From NCBI GenBank assembly GCA_021155205.1, contig JAJNPS010000048.1:13310-77309 (forward strand): DNA of 64,000 nt, in the 5' to 3' direction. Source of the DNA: Rhodobacterales bacterium. Lineage in GTDB: Bacteria > Pseudomonadota > Alphaproteobacteria > Rhodobacterales > Rhodobacteraceae. Below the pieces are notes generated by a model. That model ran no database searches. It saw nothing but the letters and a program-made list of their open reading frames with translations, and was not told where the DNA came from. Numbering within the stretch: the stretch's first letter is position 1; the number at the start of each line of letters is the position of its first letter. Positions 6,161 through 15,211 of the stretch are shown here, piece by piece. The translations under genes and the position numbers were made by a program.

Positions 6161-7549
6161 ATGAGCATGAACCGTATACTGGCCGCCGGAATTCTCGGCG
6201 CCGCACTGGCTACGACAGCATTGACCCCGACCTTTGCCGAAACCCTGCGCGTGATGCAGGGGGCTCCGTCCGGGGCGCTGAACGTGCCGATGAACCGCGC
6301 GGTGGTCGTCGAAAGCGACGTCCCCTTTGCAGAACTTTCCATCGCCAATCCCGGCATTGCCGACATCTCGACCTTGTCGGACAAGTCGATCTACGTTCTG
6401 GGCAAGGCACCGGGGCGCACGACGCTGACCCTGCTGGCAGCCGACGGGACATTGATTTCCAACGTCGATGTGCAGGTGACGCCCGACATTGCCGAGTTCA
6501 AGGAACGCCTGCAGCAGATCCTGCCGGGTGAGCGGATCGAGGTGCGCACCGCCAATGACGGCATCGTGCTGTCGGGCACCGTGTCATCTTCGGCCAAACT
6601 GGACCGCGCGCTGGATCTGGCCAGCCGCTATGCGCCCGACCGGGTGTCGAACCTGATGAGCGTCGGCGGCACCCAGCAGGTGATGCTGAAGGTCCGGTTC
6701 GCCGAAGTACAGCGCAACGTGTCCAAAAAGCTGTCCTCGTCGGTCGGCATCCGCGACAGTGGCAAGCTGTTCGGCGAAACCGGCACCTGGCTCGATGGCA
6801 GCAACGATCCCTTCAGCGGAGGCGCAGTTCTTGCGCAGGATTCGAACAGCGGGATCGGCTTTGGCGGCTCCATCGGCGCACTGGAATTCTCTGTGCTATT
6901 GGAAGCACTCGAATCCAAGGGGATGGTCCGCACCCTTGCCGAACCGAACCTGACCGCCCTGTCGGGGCAGGAGGCGCGGTTCCTTGCCGGTGGCGAATAT
7001 CCGGTGCCGGTCTCCGACAATGGCGGCATCAAGATCGAATACAAACCGTTTGGCGTGGACATGGTCTTTACGCCCACGGTGGTCGACGGCGATGTCATCA
7101 ACGTCAAGATCGCGGCCGCGGTATCGTCCATCGACACGACGGTGGCGGCCCAGACCACGGCCGGCCCGGTTTCAGGCTTCAAGACCCGCCTGACCTCCAC
7201 CACGGTGGAAATGCGCGACGGCGAAAGTTTTGCCATCGCGGGCCTGTTGCAGGACGATTTCCGCGACATCAACGGACAGGTCCCGTGGCTGGGCGATGTG
7301 CCGATCCTCGGCGCGCTGTTCCGATCGGCGGACTACCAGCGGTCGCAGTCGGAACTTGTCATCATCATCACCCCGCATCTGGTCACGCCGACGCGGGGCG
7401 AGGCGCTGGCGTTGCCGACGGATCGCGTCCGTGTCCCGACCGAGGGGGAGTTGTTCCTGTTCGGCAAGGTCGCGGGCAAAGCCAACACCCCCGAAGGCGA
7501 AGTGGCGCGCCAGGACTTCAATGGCGCCTATGGCTATGTGATGGAGTAA
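6161..7549 (+). CDS. cpaC: Tad outer-membrane secretin CpaC (RcpA)
   Basis: This 462-residue secretin forms the outer-membrane channel for the pilus. A signal peptide spans about residues 1-26 (ending TPTFA). An N-terminal pilus/secretin-associated domain follows, then a BON-like segment (EVRTANDGIVLSGTVSS). The C-terminal secretin domain includes MVRTLAEPNLTALSGQEARF, LAGGEYPVP and the closing ELVIIITPHLVTP. The open frame extends to 5999, but the ATG at 6161 starts the signal peptide and follows GAAAGGG. OmpA-lipoprotein and ATPase genes follow in the same direction. Confidence 0.93.
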   Translation: MSMNRILAAGILGAALATTALTPTFAETLRVMQGAPSGALNVPMNRAVVVESDVPFAELSIANPGIADISTLSDKSIYVLGKAPGRTTLTLLAADGTLISNVDVQVTPDIAEFKERLQQILPGERIEVRTANDGIVLSGTVSSSAKLDRALDLASRYAPDRVSNLMSVGGTQQVMLKVRFAEVQRNVSKKLSSSVGIRDSGKLFGETGTWLDGSNDPFSGGAVLAQDSNSGIGFGGSIGALEFSVLLEALESKGMVRTLAEPNLTALSGQEARFLAGGEYPVPVSDNGGIKIEYKPFGVDMVFTPTVVDGDVINVKIAAAVSSIDTTVAAQTTAGPVSGFKTRLTSTTVEMRDGESFAIAGLLQDDFRDINGQVPWLGDVPILGALFRSADYQRSQSELVIIITPHLVTPTRGEALALPTDRVRVPTEGELFLFGKVAGKANTPEGEVARQDFNGAYGYVME

Positions 7550-7553
7550 GATC

Positions 7554-8231
7554 ATGAAATTCGCGATCCCCGTCCTTGTCGCCTCGACATCGCTGTTCGG
7601 CCTTTCGGCATGCAACCCGCTGATCCTGACCCGCGAAGCCGGATCTGCCATCGACAGCGGCGAATTCGGCAATGCCACGATGAACAACACGCTGATCCAG
7701 ACGGGTCAGATGAAATACACCGTCGCCCTGGCCGAACGCTTTGCGGCCGAGGTTCCCGATACCGTCACCTTTGCCTTCAACAGCGCCGCGTTGACCGACG
7801 ACGCGCGGGCCAGGCTGAAACGGCAGGCGGACTGGATCCGCCAGTTCCCCGAAATCCGGTTCCGCGTCTATGGCCACACCGATCTTGTGGGGTCCAACGC
7901 CTACAACAACCGGCTGGGCATGCGGCGTGCGCAGGCCGTGGTCGCCTATCTCGGCCAGCTTGGCATCAGCAAGTCGCGGCTCGAGGCGGTGGTGTCCTAC
8001 GGCAAGACGCGCCCCATCATCCAGACGACGGCCCCCGAAGAGCGCAACCGCCGCACCGTGACCGAGGTGTCGGGTTTCGTGGACGGCAATCCCTTGCTGC
8101 TGAACGGCAAATATGCCGCGATCATCATGCGCAAATATGTCGAAGGCGCCGATCCCAAGCGCAGCCTTGACAGCGACTTCCCGCTTCCCGGCCAGGCAGG
8201 CGAAAGTGGCGGCGGCGGCGGCGGCGGCTGA
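7554..8231 (+). CDS. OmpA-family lipoprotein of the Tad locus
   Basis: This 225-residue lipoprotein has the lipobox LSAC, acylated Cys near 20. An OmpA C-terminal, peptidoglycan-binding type domain lies at about residues 65-165 (VTFAFNSAALTDDARARL, VYGHTDLVGSNAYNNRLGMRRAQAV, NRRTVTEV). It occupies the position where CpaD lies in other Tad loci, four bases after the secretin gene, so it probably tethers the secretin complex to the wall. The C-terminus ends in seven glycines encoded by (GGC)7 immediately before the stop, a tract prone to length variation. Confidence 0.85.
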   Translation: MKFAIPVLVASTSLFGLSACNPLILTREAGSAIDSGEFGNATMNNTLIQTGQMKYTVALAERFAAEVPDTVTFAFNSAALTDDARARLKRQADWIRQFPEIRFRVYGHTDLVGSNAYNNRLGMRRAQAVVAYLGQLGISKSRLEAVVSYGKTRPIIQTTAPEERNRRTVTEVSGFVDGNPLLLNGKYAAIIMRKYVEGADPKRSLDSDFPLPGQAGESGGGGGGG

Positions 8232-8255
8232 TTTCCGCGCAAGCGCCATGAAAAC

Positions 8256-8286
8256 GGGCCGGTGCATCGCGCATCGGCCCTTGTCT
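8256..8286 (+). terminator. terminator after the OmpA lipoprotein gene
   Basis: GGGCCG (8256-8261) pairs with CGGCCC (8275-8280), extended by TGC/GCA across a one-base mismatch. A T-rich tail TTGTCTTTT follows. It separates the secretin/OmpA transcript from cpaE, so cpaE onward probably has its own promoter within the following ~200 bases. Confidence 0.75.
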
Positions 8287-8484
8287 TTTGGACTAAGTCG
8301 AAAAAACCAAACATTCACGATTTTTCGGCCCAATTGTCGCCACCATTAACCCTCAGCGTCAGTCCGGAGTGGAACAGTCGCGCAGCCAGAACGCGCTGCG
8401 CACGGGACTGGGGCTGAGTGCGTTCCGCAGGTCGTGGATGGTGCGCTGCAGGCCTTGGTCCTGGGTTTGGAAGGACATGAGGCG

Positions 8485-9744
8485 ATGACGAGTGTAGCAA
8501 GCCTGCAGCCGGAACCGGCGCCGATTCTGGCGTGCACCATCTCGCGCGATGTGCAGAATTTTGAACTGCTTATCGACGATATGGAGCGGGAACTGGGGGA
8601 AAGCTGGGGCGATCTCAGCTTTGACGACGGCATCCTTTTCCTGAGCCAGCCCGAGGCGGCAACGCTGGAATTTGTCGCCGTTGCCGTCAATGGCAGCGAC
8701 GAGGCGGAACTTGCCCGCATCGCCGACATCGTGCGCGCCGCCAAAGAGCGCGGCATCAAGGTGATTCTCATCGCGGACGAGGTCAGCCCGATGTCGCTGC
8801 ACCAGTTGTTGCGGCTGGGGGCGGATGATTTCGTGCCCTATCCGCTGCCCGAAGGTGCGTTGCATGAAGCCATCGAGCGGATGCGCCGCCCTGCCCCGGC
8901 CCAGGTCGTGCAGATGGTCAATGAAGAAGACCACCACGCGCCCACCTTCAAGGCCAAGGGCGACCGCGACGGGGTGATCCTGCCGGTGCACGGATTGTCC
9001 GGCGGTACCGGGGCCTCGACCTTTGCGGTCAACCTGGCCTGGGAACTTGCCACCGTGTCGAAGACAGATGGCCCGCGCGTCTGCCTGATCGACCTCGATT
9101 TCCAGTACGGGTCCGCCGCGACCTATCTCGACCTGCCCCGCAAAGAGGCGGTGTTCGAGATTTTGTCCGACACCGGCAACGCGGACAGCGATGCGTTCCT
9201 GCAATCAATGCTGTCCTTCAACGACAAGCTCAGCGTGTTCACCGCCCCCGGCGACATGCTTCCCCTGGACTTCGTCTCGGGCGAGGATATTGGCCGCGTC
9301 CTCGACATGGCGCAGCAGAATTTCGACTTCATCATCATCGACATGCCCTCGACCGTGGTGGCCTGGACCGAGGCGGTGCTGACGCGGGCGCATGTCTATT
9401 TCGCGATGGTCGAACTTGACCTTCGGTCGGCGCAGAACGTGCTGCGGTTCGTGCGCGCACTGAAGGCCGAGGCTTTGCCGCATGAAAAGCTTCGCTATGT
9501 GCTGAACCGCGCACCGCGATTCACCGATCTTTCTGCCAAGAGCCGGGTCAAGCGGATGGCCGAAAGCCTTGATATCGCGATTGAACTGCAGCTTCCGGAT
9601 GGCGGCATCCAGGTCACGCAGGCCAATGACCATGGCATGCCGCTGGCCGAAAGCGCACCCAAGAATCCGCTGCGCAAGGAAATGCAGAAACTGGCGAAGT
9701 CGCTGCATGACCTGAGCAAGGTCGCCGAGGCAAAGCGGGCGTGA
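8485..9744 (+). CDS. cpaE: CpaE/TadZ-family pilus localisation ATPase-like protein
   Basis: This 419-residue cytoplasmic protein, related to MinD/ParA, positions the Tad machine at the pole in studied species. Residues 1-135 form a receiver-like domain and residues about 160-415 the ATPase-like domain. The P-loop reads SGGTGAST (about 172-179), so both the signature Lys and the Walker A Lys are missing, as described for atypical TadZ/CpaE proteins. FIIIDMPSTVVAWTEAVL is the Walker B-like region. The frame extends to 8434; I prefer the ATG at 8485 because the conserved MTSVASL N-terminus begins there and a purine-rich AAGGACATGAGG precedes it. Confidence 0.88.
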   Translation: MTSVASLQPEPAPILACTISRDVQNFELLIDDMERELGESWGDLSFDDGILFLSQPEAATLEFVAVAVNGSDEAELARIADIVRAAKERGIKVILIADEVSPMSLHQLLRLGADDFVPYPLPEGALHEAIERMRRPAPAQVVQMVNEEDHHAPTFKAKGDRDGVILPVHGLSGGTGASTFAVNLAWELATVSKTDGPRVCLIDLDFQYGSAATYLDLPRKEAVFEILSDTGNADSDAFLQSMLSFNDKLSVFTAPGDMLPLDFVSGEDIGRVLDMAQQNFDFIIIDMPSTVVAWTEAVLTRAHVYFAMVELDLRSAQNVLRFVRALKAEALPHEKLRYVLNRAPRFTDLSAKSRVKRMAESLDIAIELQLPDGGIQVTQANDHGMPLAESAPKNPLRKEMQKLAKSLHDLSKVAEAKRA

Positions 9745-9766
9745 TGCCGCATAAGGGGAACTGATC

Positions 9767-11224
9767 GTGTTCAGCCGTTTCAAGAAAGACGAAGCCGCCG
9801 CAAAACGGGCCGCCCCGACGGCGGCCGTGACGTCTGCATCGCCCGCGCTGCCAGCGGCTGGCGCGGCGCGCCCGGCGGTGCCGGGCGCGCGTCAACCTGC
9901 CCCGGCTCCGGGAAAGTCGCCCGCCGACATGGTCGCCGCCGACCGCGAGAAAAAGCGCAAGGAACGGCTGATGGAGCTGAAGGTCGAGCTGCATCGCCGC
10001 CTTCTGGACAACCTGAACCTGGCCGCCATCGAAACCGCCAGCGAAACCAGCCTCAAGCAGGAAATCGCGGCGCTGACTTCCGAGGCGCTGGACGAGATGA
10101 GCGTTGCCCTGAACAAGGACGACCGCATCACGCTGAACCAGGAACTTTATGACGAGGTGATGGGCCTCGGTCCCTTGGAACCGCTGCTGAAGGACGAGAC
10201 CGTCAACGACATTCTGGTCAACGGCCCGAACCGGATATTCGTCGAACGCGGCGGCAAGCTGGTGCTGACCGATGTGGTGTTCAAGAACGAACGCCACCTG
10301 TTGCGCATCATCGACAAGATCGTGTCCGCCGTGGGGCGCCGGGTCGACGAATCGAACCCCTATTGCGACGCGCGCCTTGCGGACGGATCGCGCTTCAACT
10401 GCATGGTGCCGCCGATCGCGGTCGACGGATCTTTGGTGTCGATCCGGAAGTTCAAGAAGGACAAGCTGGGCATCCCGGACCTGGTGAAGTTCGGCGCCTT
10501 TACCGAGGAAATGGCCGCCTACCTCCAAGCCGCCGTATCGACGCGCCTGAACATCATCGTGTCGGGCGGTACGGGTTCGGGGAAAACCACCACGCTGAAC
10601 GCGCTGTCGTCGTTCATCGACAACCACGAACGGGTTCTCACCATCGAGGATACCGCCGAACTTCAGCTGCAGCAGGTCCATGTGGGCCGGATGGAAAGCC
10701 GCCCGGCCAACGTCGAAGGCAAGGGCGCCGTCACCCAGCGCGACTGTCTGCGCAACGCGCTGCGGATGCGTCCCGACCGCATCATCGTGGGGGAAACCCG
10801 GGGTGAAGAGGTCATCGACATGTTGCAGGCGATGAACACCGGCCATGACGGGTCGATGACCACGATCCACGCCAACTCGGCCCGCGACGGCATCAGCCGT
10901 CTGGAAAACATGATAGCCATGGCCGGGATCGAAATGCCGCTGAAGGCGGTGCGTTCGCAGATCTCGGCGGCCGTGAACCTGATCGTGCAGGCCAGCCGTC
11001 TGCAGGACGGGTCGCGCCGCATGACCTCGATCACCGAGATCACGGGCATGGAAGGCGACGTCATCTCGATGCAGGAAATCTTCCGCTACGAACGCCTTGG
11101 GATCGAGCCGTCGGGCAAGATCATCGGGCGGTTCAACGCCACGGGCGTGCGGTCGCACTATTCCGACAGGTTCCGCCAATGGGGTTTTGAACTGCCCGCC
11201 TCGATCTACGAACCCATCGTCTAA
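9767..11224 (+). CDS. cpaF: Tad secretion ATPase CpaF (TadA)
   Basis: This 485-residue hexameric ATPase of the type II/IV secretion superfamily powers pilus extension. A Pro/Ala-rich N-terminus (to about residue 55) leads to the N-terminal domain. The ATPase core has Walker A GGTGSGKT (about 267-274), an Asp-box region (ERVLTIEDTAEL), the Walker B/His-box area MRPDRIIVGETRGEE and TGHDGSMTTIHANS. It starts with GTG at 9767 after AAGGGGAA. It is the first of the tight cpaF-tadB-tadC-tadD run. Confidence 0.95.
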   Translation: MFSRFKKDEAAAKRAAPTAAVTSASPALPAAGAARPAVPGARQPAPAPGKSPADMVAADREKKRKERLMELKVELHRRLLDNLNLAAIETASETSLKQEIAALTSEALDEMSVALNKDDRITLNQELYDEVMGLGPLEPLLKDETVNDILVNGPNRIFVERGGKLVLTDVVFKNERHLLRIIDKIVSAVGRRVDESNPYCDARLADGSRFNCMVPPIAVDGSLVSIRKFKKDKLGIPDLVKFGAFTEEMAAYLQAAVSTRLNIIVSGGTGSGKTTTLNALSSFIDNHERVLTIEDTAELQLQQVHVGRMESRPANVEGKGAVTQRDCLRNALRMRPDRIIVGETRGEEVIDMLQAMNTGHDGSMTTIHANSARDGISRLENMIAMAGIEMPLKAVRSQISAAVNLIVQASRLQDGSRRMTSITEITGMEGDVISMQEIFRYERLGIEPSGKIIGRFNATGVRSHYSDRFRQWGFELPASIYEPIV

Positions 11225-11236
11225 AGGACCGATCCC

Positions 11237-12205
11237 ATGGAAATCAGTGCGGCCCCGCTCATCTACATCCTGATCTTCGTCGCTGTCGTGGTGCTGGTCG
11301 AGGGCCTTTACCTAACGGTGTTCGGCAAGTCGATCAGCCTGAACAACCGCGTCAGCCGCCGCCTGGCCCTGCTGGAAAAGAACGGCAACCGCGAAGAAGT
11401 GCTGGAACAGCTCCGCAAGGAGATGACCCAGCACATGAAATCGCGCGGCATCCCGCTGTATTCGATCCTCGCCTCCAAGGCGCAAAAGGCCAATATCGCC
11501 TTCTCTCCCAAGGCGCTGATCGGCATCATGGCGGGTCTTGCGGTGTTCAGCTATCTGGCACTGACGGTAGGCACATCGGCGTCGAACGGAGTGCGGATCG
11601 TGCTGGCCATCGGCATGGGCATCGGGGGCGTCTATGTCTGGGTGAACAAGAAGGCCAAAAAGCGCATGGCGCTGATGGATGAACAACTGCCCGATGCGGT
11701 GGAACTGATGGTGCGCAGCTTGCGTGTCGGCCACCCGTTCAGCGCCGCCATCGGCATCGTGTCCAAGGAAATCCCCGACCCCCTCGGCACCGAATTCGGC
11801 GTGATCGCCGACGAGGCCGCCTATGGGCGGGACATCGCGGAATCGCTCAAGGCCTTTGCCGAACGGATGGACAATCAGGACCTTCGCTTTCTTGCCGTCG
11901 CCGTGACGATCCAGCAGCAGTCGGGCGGCAACCTGGCGGAAATCCTTGAAGGCCTCAGCCGCGTGATCCGCGCCCGGTTCAAGCTGTTCCGCCGCGTCAA
12001 GGCGATCACCGCCGAAGCGAAGTTCTCCGGCATGTTCCTGTCCGGCTTTCCGATCTTTGCCCTGATCGGCATCAACATCATCCAGCCCGACTACTATGAC
12101 GAGGTGATGGACACACCGGCTTTCATTCCGGCCTGTCTGGCAGTGGCGGTCTTTCTGATCGTCAACATCATCTACATGAAAATGATGACGAATATCAAAG
12201 TATAA
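11237..12205 (+). CDS. tadB: Tad inner-membrane platform protein TadB
   Basis: This 322-residue polytopic protein forms part of the inner-membrane platform with TadC. An N-terminal helix (PLIYILIFVAVVVLVEGLYL) precedes a central hydrophobic pair at about residues 90-130. The T2SS F domain (about 155-285) includes QLPDAVELMVRSLRVGHPFSAAI and QQQSGGNLAEILEGLSRVIR. A C-terminal helix ends in VFLIVNIIYMKMM. It lies 12 bases after cpaF. Confidence 0.93.
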   Translation: MEISAAPLIYILIFVAVVVLVEGLYLTVFGKSISLNNRVSRRLALLEKNGNREEVLEQLRKEMTQHMKSRGIPLYSILASKAQKANIAFSPKALIGIMAGLAVFSYLALTVGTSASNGVRIVLAIGMGIGGVYVWVNKKAKKRMALMDEQLPDAVELMVRSLRVGHPFSAAIGIVSKEIPDPLGTEFGVIADEAAYGRDIAESLKAFAERMDNQDLRFLAVAVTIQQQSGGNLAEILEGLSRVIRARFKLFRRVKAITAEAKFSGMFLSGFPIFALIGINIIQPDYYDEVMDTPAFIPACLAVAVFLIVNIIYMKMMTNIKV

Positions 12206-12217
12206 GAGGTGACGACG

Positions 12218-13186
12218 GTGCTGAACGGGATCAATCAGATGCTGATCGACACGCTGGGCCCGCTGGGTCCGGTGATGGCGCTTGGCCTTTTGGGCCTCTT
12301 GATGATGGGCCTGACGCTGCCCACGATGCTGAAACGGCGCCCCAATGCCTTTGCCAAGCTGAAATCGCAGCGCACCGAAAAGAGTGCTGCATCCGGCGCG
12401 GGGCCGACCCTTCGCCGCGGCGAAAAGAGCGACAAGCTGGAGCGGTTCGCACAGTTCCTTGAACCCCAGAACCAGGAAGAGATGTCGGCCGCCAAGATGC
12501 GGATGCTGCAGGCGGGGTATCGTGCCAAGAATTCCGTGCGCATGTTCCACGCCTCGCAGTTCATCCTTGGCATCGGCGCGCTGGTGCTGGGCACGCTTTA
12601 TGCGCTCGTCCGGTCGGCGACGGGCGAAATCTCGTCGCAGCAGATGATGCTGTTCATCCTGATCCCCGGCGTCGCGGGCTACTACCTGCCGCGCTACTGG
12701 GTCAACAAGCGGATCAAGCAGCGCCAGACCGAAATCGTGCAGGGTTTTCCGGACGCGCTGGACATGATGCTGGTCTGCGTCGAGGCCGGGCAGTCGCTGG
12801 ACCAGTCGATCATCCGCGTCGGCAAGGAAAGCCGTGCCGGTTATCCGGCGCTGGCAGACGAGTTCGACCTGATCGCACAAGAGATCAAGGCCGGCAAGGA
12901 CCGCAAGGACGTGCTGCGCGACATGGCCGAACGCTGCGGCATTCCCGATGTTGCATCTTTCGTGACCACGCTGATCCAGTCGGCGACGTTCGGCACCTCG
13001 ATCGCCGAAGCCCTGCGCGTCTATTCCGCCGAAATGCGTGACAAACGTGTCATGCGCGCCGAAGAAAAGGCAAACGTCTTGCCGACCAAGCTGACCCTTG
13101 GCACAATGCTCTTCACACTGCCGCCGCTTTTGATCATCCTGATCGGGCCGTCGGTCTATGGCATTACGCTGATGATGGGGAGTTAA
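12218..13186 (+). CDS. tadC: Tad inner-membrane platform protein TadC
   Basis: This is the second T2SS F-domain platform protein (322 aa). An N-terminal helix (LGPVMALGLLGLLMMGL) and mid-region helices precede the F domain with QGFPDALDMMLVCVEAGQSLDQSI and QSATFGTSIAEALRVYSAEMR. A C-terminal helix reads LFTLPPLLIILIGPSVYGI. I place the start at GTG 12218 because AAGAGG (12204-12209) then has 8-base spacing; an in-frame GTG at 12209 would overlap that site. It is coupled to tadB and the TPR lipoprotein gene. Confidence 0.9.
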   Translation: MLNGINQMLIDTLGPLGPVMALGLLGLLMMGLTLPTMLKRRPNAFAKLKSQRTEKSAASGAGPTLRRGEKSDKLERFAQFLEPQNQEEMSAAKMRMLQAGYRAKNSVRMFHASQFILGIGALVLGTLYALVRSATGEISSQQMMLFILIPGVAGYYLPRYWVNKRIKQRQTEIVQGFPDALDMMLVCVEAGQSLDQSIIRVGKESRAGYPALADEFDLIAQEIKAGKDRKDVLRDMAERCGIPDVASFVTTLIQSATFGTSIAEALRVYSAEMRDKRVMRAEEKANVLPTKLTLGTMLFTLPPLLIILIGPSVYGITLMMGS

Positions 13187-13194
13187 GTCCCAGC

Positions 13195-13764
13195 TTGCAT
13201 ACAAGGCCAGCCAGTCTGCTTGCCCTTGCCTGTCTTTTGGCCGCCTGCGGAAACGCCGGCGGCCTTGGCACAACGGCGGCATCGCGCAATGCGCCTTATG
13301 GCGTCGATGCACGCGGCGAGGCGGTGGACGGGCTTCTGGTGGGCCACCGGCTGATGGCATCCGGCGAACCCGAACTGGCCCTGAAGGCCTATCTGCGCGC
13401 CGCCAGCGAACGCGGCATCGACGTCGATGTGCTGTCGGCCATCGGGTCGGCCAACCTGGCGCTGGGGCGGCTTGGCCAGGCCGAACAGATGTTGCGCCGC
13501 GCGCTGGACATCGACAACGCGTTCGTGCCTGCGCTGAACAACCTGGGCGTCGTGCTGATGGAACGCGGCAAACTGGGCGAGGCGCGCGTGGTCTTTCAGC
13601 AAGCCTTTGCCGCCGACAGTGGCCAATCGGACTCCATCCGTGAAAATCTGCGCCTCGCTATCGCGAAAACCGAACAGCAAGGCTATGATGACACCGAGGA
13701 AACCGGGTCGTTCTCTCTCGTGAGGCGTGAAAAGGGCCGCTATGTCCTGTTGACGCAACTCTAA
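13195..13764 (+). CDS. tadD: TadD-like TPR lipoprotein, first copy
   Basis: This 189-residue lipoprotein has signal SLLALACLLAAC, acylated Cys near 18, and two to three tetratricopeptide repeats (about residues 45-145, for example LALGRLGQAEQMLRRALDID and NNLGVVLMERGKLGEARVVF). TadD-type proteins act as pilotins or chaperones for Tad secretin assembly. The only start giving a complete signal peptide is TTG at 13195, eight bases after tadC and behind GGGGAG at a rather long distance. A later start would lose the lipobox. Confidence 0.83.
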   Translation: MHTRPASLLALACLLAACGNAGGLGTTAASRNAPYGVDARGEAVDGLLVGHRLMASGEPELALKAYLRAASERGIDVDVLSAIGSANLALGRLGQAEQMLRRALDIDNAFVPALNNLGVVLMERGKLGEARVVFQQAFAADSGQSDSIRENLRLAIAKTEQQGYDDTEETGSFSLVRREKGRYVLLTQL

Positions 13765-13802
13765 GAGACATCCGAAACGAGCAGCAAAAAAGGACGCAAA
13801 AC

Positions 13803-14657
13803 ATGCGCCGACCGATCTTGATGGGCCTGCTCCTTGTGGGCATGACGGGCCTTTCCGCCTGCACGGACAAGAACGCGCAGGTCGACCGCGCTGTCGACAG
13901 TGTCAATGTGATCGACGAAACCAACCTCAACGATGTGATGCTGACCGTCGGCGATCCCGAAGAGGCGGTGACCTATTTCAAGCGGGCCGCCGAAGAAAAC
14001 CCTGATCGCGTCGACCTCAAACGCAGCCTGGCCAAGTCCTTGGTCCGCGCCGGCAAGCCGACCGAGGCGGTGCGCATCTGGGCCGCCGTTGCCGCAAGCC
14101 CCGAGGGCACCAACGACGACAAGGTCAGCTATGCCGACGCCCTGATCCGCGACAACAAATGGCCCGAGGCCGAGGCGGAACTGAACAAGATCCCCCCCAC
14201 CTTTGAGACCTTTGACCGCTATCGGCTGGAGGCGATGGTGGCCGACAGCAAGAAGAGCTGGACCAAGGCCGACAGCTTTTACGAGATCGCCGTCGGCCTG
14301 ACCACGCGGCCTGCCGGTGTGCTGAACAACTGGGGCTATTCCAAGTTGTCGCGCGAGGACTATCCCGGTGCCGAAAAGCTGTTTACCGAGGCGCTGACCT
14401 ACGATCCGGGCATGTTCACCGCCAAGAACAACCTGGTTCTCGCCCGCGCGGCACAGCGCAAATACGATCTGCCCGTGGTGCAGATGACGCAGGTCGAACG
14501 CGCCGAACTGATGTACACCGCCGCCCTTGCCGCGATCAAGCAGGGGGACAGCAATGTCGGAAAAGGTCTTTTGGAACAGGCCGTTGAAACCCATCCGCAG
14601 TATTTCGAGGCCGCCGCGCGCAGCCTTGCGGCAATGGATGCGAATGTGACGAACTGA
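13803..14657 (+). CDS. tadD: TadD-like TPR lipoprotein, second copy
   Basis: This 284-residue lipoprotein has signal peptide RRPILMGLLLVGMTGLSAC (Cys near 20) followed by TPR-type helices. Examples are GDPEEAVTYFKRAAEENPDR, LAKSLVRAGKPTEAVRIWAA and a late NNWGYSKLSREDYPGAEKLF. It is a longer paralogue of the preceding gene, and both probably serve the outer-membrane part of the Tad machine. The stop TGA at 14655-14657 overlaps the ATG of the prepilin peptidase by one base, indicating translational coupling. Confidence 0.86.
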   Translation: MRRPILMGLLLVGMTGLSACTDKNAQVDRAVDSVNVIDETNLNDVMLTVGDPEEAVTYFKRAAEENPDRVDLKRSLAKSLVRAGKPTEAVRIWAAVAASPEGTNDDKVSYADALIRDNKWPEAEAELNKIPPTFETFDRYRLEAMVADSKKSWTKADSFYEIAVGLTTRPAGVLNNWGYSKLSREDYPGAEKLFTEALTYDPGMFTAKNNLVLARAAQRKYDLPVVQMTQVERAELMYTAALAAIKQGDSNVGKGLLEQAVETHPQYFEAAARSLAAMDANVTN

Positions 14658-15145
14658 TGGATCTGTTCTCGCCCTTGTGGCTGCTGATCCCGATCCTGCC
14701 GATTGCAGTCTGGGTCGGCTGGTCCGACATGAAATCCATGAAAATTCCCAACCGGGCGGTGATGGCGCTGGCCGGGGTCTGGGTACTGTTCGGCTGGCTG
14801 GTGCATGACTGGCGCGCCTTTGCCTGGGGCTTTGCGCTTTTGGCCATCGTGCTGGTGATCGGCTTCCTGATGAGCAGCTTTGGCATGCTGGGCGCGGGCG
14901 ACGCCAAGTTTGCCGCCGCGATGGCGCCGTTCTTTACCGGCGGCGATACGGTGCTGGTGCTGATCGTGGTCTCGATCTGTCTTTTCGGCGCGGTCGTCCT
15001 GCACCGCATCCTGCGCGCCGTACCGGCGGTGCGCGCGGCAACGCCCGATTGGGTCAGTTGGACCCACCACAAGTTTCCCGCCGGCCTCGCTTTGGCAGGA
15101 ATGGTCGTCATCTATCATCTTGCCGCGTTCTGGCCTCAAGGCTGA
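14657..15145 (+). CDS. tadV: prepilin peptidase TadV (CpaA), A24 family
   Basis: This 162-residue membrane aspartyl protease processes the Flp prepilins. The two catalytic Asp residues are visible: Asp24 in GWSDMKSMKIPN and Asp82 in the GxGD motif (MLGAGDAKF). About five hydrophobic helices account for the whole length. It is the short form that lacks the N-methylation domain of PilD, as usual for TadV. It overlaps the upstream TPR gene by one base. Confidence 0.93.
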   Translation: MDLFSPLWLLIPILPIAVWVGWSDMKSMKIPNRAVMALAGVWVLFGWLVHDWRAFAWGFALLAIVLVIGFLMSSFGMLGAGDAKFAAAMAPFFTGGDTVLVLIVVSICLFGAVVLHRILRAVPAVRAATPDWVSWTHHKFPAGLALAGMVVIYHLAAFWPQG

Positions 15146-15211
15146 CACGGTTTGCCGCTACGACGCGGGAAAGGGTGCATGCCCTGCCCGATCGTTTCAA
15201 AGGTGGCAACA

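Noticed and set aside
11312..13360. 682-codon minus-strand open frame
   Set aside because: Antisense to tadB, tadC and part of the TPR gene, which have clear motifs; long GC-driven shadow.
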